Position numbers and translations under genes: made by a program
Shown here: in pieces, positions 5,582 to 6,000 of the stretch
How the letters are laid out: every line of letters begins with the position of its first letter
How positions within the stretch are numbered: the first letter of the stretch is position 1
Notes under the pieces: generated by a model
The model's input: only the letters and a program-made list of their open reading frames with translations
Database searches by the model: none
Told to the model about the DNA's origin: nothing
DNA from: an uncultured Colwellia sp.
Lineage (GTDB): Bacteria > Pseudomonadota > Gammaproteobacteria > Enterobacterales > Alteromonadaceae
NCBI GenBank assembly: GCA_913020705.1
Contig: CAJWBY010000221.1
Location: forward strand, 1 to 6,000
Direction of reading: 5' to 3'
DNA: 6,000 nt

Positions 5582-6000
5582 CTAGTTTATAAATGCTCCT
5601 GAGTTTTGCAAGATGTCTCTTATCACAGGGATGACAGATGCGACAAGAAGAAGTGCCATAGTGATATTAAAACGACGCACATATTTAACATTCTTCATAT
5701 GTCGTCGAAGAAATAAGCCGAGTAACCCCCAGGCTACAACACAAGGAAAGCCTACGATAAAAAAGACGACACTTAAGGTTGTTATTTGAACAAAATATAG
5801 TTCACCTGGTGTACTAAAAACAGATACAGCGGCGAGACATACAACCCAAGCCTTTGCGTTAATCCACTGAAATATAAACCCTTTGTAGAAATTTAAGGGC
5901 TCAGAGTGAGTAAACTCGCGATCAGCGGCATTGAAATTTGCTATCAGCAATGCCAAATAGAATATATATGTCGCACCAGCCACCTTGATAAATAGACTCA
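5582..6000 (-). CDS. LysE/RhtB-family amino-acid exporter, C-terminal part (5' end outside window)
   Basis: Members of this family are inner-membrane exporters of about 200 residues that push out amino acids such as lysine, threonine or homoserine. The visible 138 codons cover roughly the last two thirds. They include a hydrophobic segment beginning VAGATYIFYLALLIANF, the segment GFIFQWINAKAWVVCLAAVS that matches the conserved family motif usually written Q..NPKAW (here Ala replaces the Pro), and two or three further membrane spans (about residues 65-95 and 107-125, counting from the GTG at 5983), ending ILQNSGAFIN. The frame stays open through 6000 (reading SLFIK before VAG), so the GTG at 5983 is an internal Val codon and the true start lies beyond the window. 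Substrate cannot be told. It is oriented like the peptidase genes, but a 589-base gap makes a shared operon unlikely. Confidence 0.85.
   Translation of the reverse strand, partial: SLFIKVAGATYIFYLALLIANFNAADREFTHSEPLNFYKGFIFQWINAKAWVVCLAAVSVFSTPGELYFVQITTLSVVFFIVGFPCVVAWGLLGLFLRRHMKNVKYVRRFNITMALLLVASVIPVIRDILQNSGAFIN

Noticed and set aside
1..6000. CRISPR array, rRNA, intact tRNA or riboswitch
   Set aside because: No regularly spaced repeats of suitable length, no rRNA sequence, and no complete cloverleaf or recognisable riboswitch core on either strand.

Overview
The window looks like chromosomal DNA from an AT-rich marine gammaproteobacterium of the Alteromonadales type. Colwellia or Thalassotalea-like is my inference. 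It rests on the base composition, the CysJ and tRNA-Thr sequences, and an M1 peptidase paired with a DUF6702-type exported protein. No species can be fixed from the sequence alone.

The left third (1-2023) is a scarred region. It opens inside cysJ (sulfite reductase flavoprotein) on the plus strand. CysJ homology stops abruptly in an A-rich tract near 366-378, so the FAD- and NADPH-binding half is missing. Abutting it on the minus strand is the C-terminal half of a beta-CASP metallo-beta-lactamase-fold protein (420-1193), complete with its own terminator (365-417) but without the N-terminal metal-binding half. Upstream of that fragment lies about 830 bp with no convincing gene. It holds a 179-bp element with 26-29 bp inverted ends (1300-1478), a cluster of short repeats resembling a decayed transposon end (1500-1652), and the 3' part of a tRNA-Thr(UGU) on the minus strand (1825-1880) followed by a strong terminator (1771-1810). 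Two broken genes, element-like repeats and a tRNA 3' fragment together suggest the remains of one or more insertions followed by deletion.

The middle (2024-4992) is an intact minus-strand two-gene unit: a secreted M1-family zinc aminopeptidase-like protein of 817 residues, then an exported DUF6702-type protein whose start codon overlaps the peptidase stop codon (TAATG). The overlap implies translational coupling. Both carry signal peptides, so both probably act in the periplasm or at the cell surface.

The right end has a 589-bp non-coding gap (4993-5581) containing a large imperfect palindrome (5091-5140) that overlaps a possible promoter for the peptidase. It is followed by the C-terminal two thirds of a LysE/RhtB-type amino-acid exporter (5582-6000, minus strand) that runs off the window. 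No CRISPR array, intact transposase or complete new system is visible. The most unusual part is the mosaic junction region at 365-1880.
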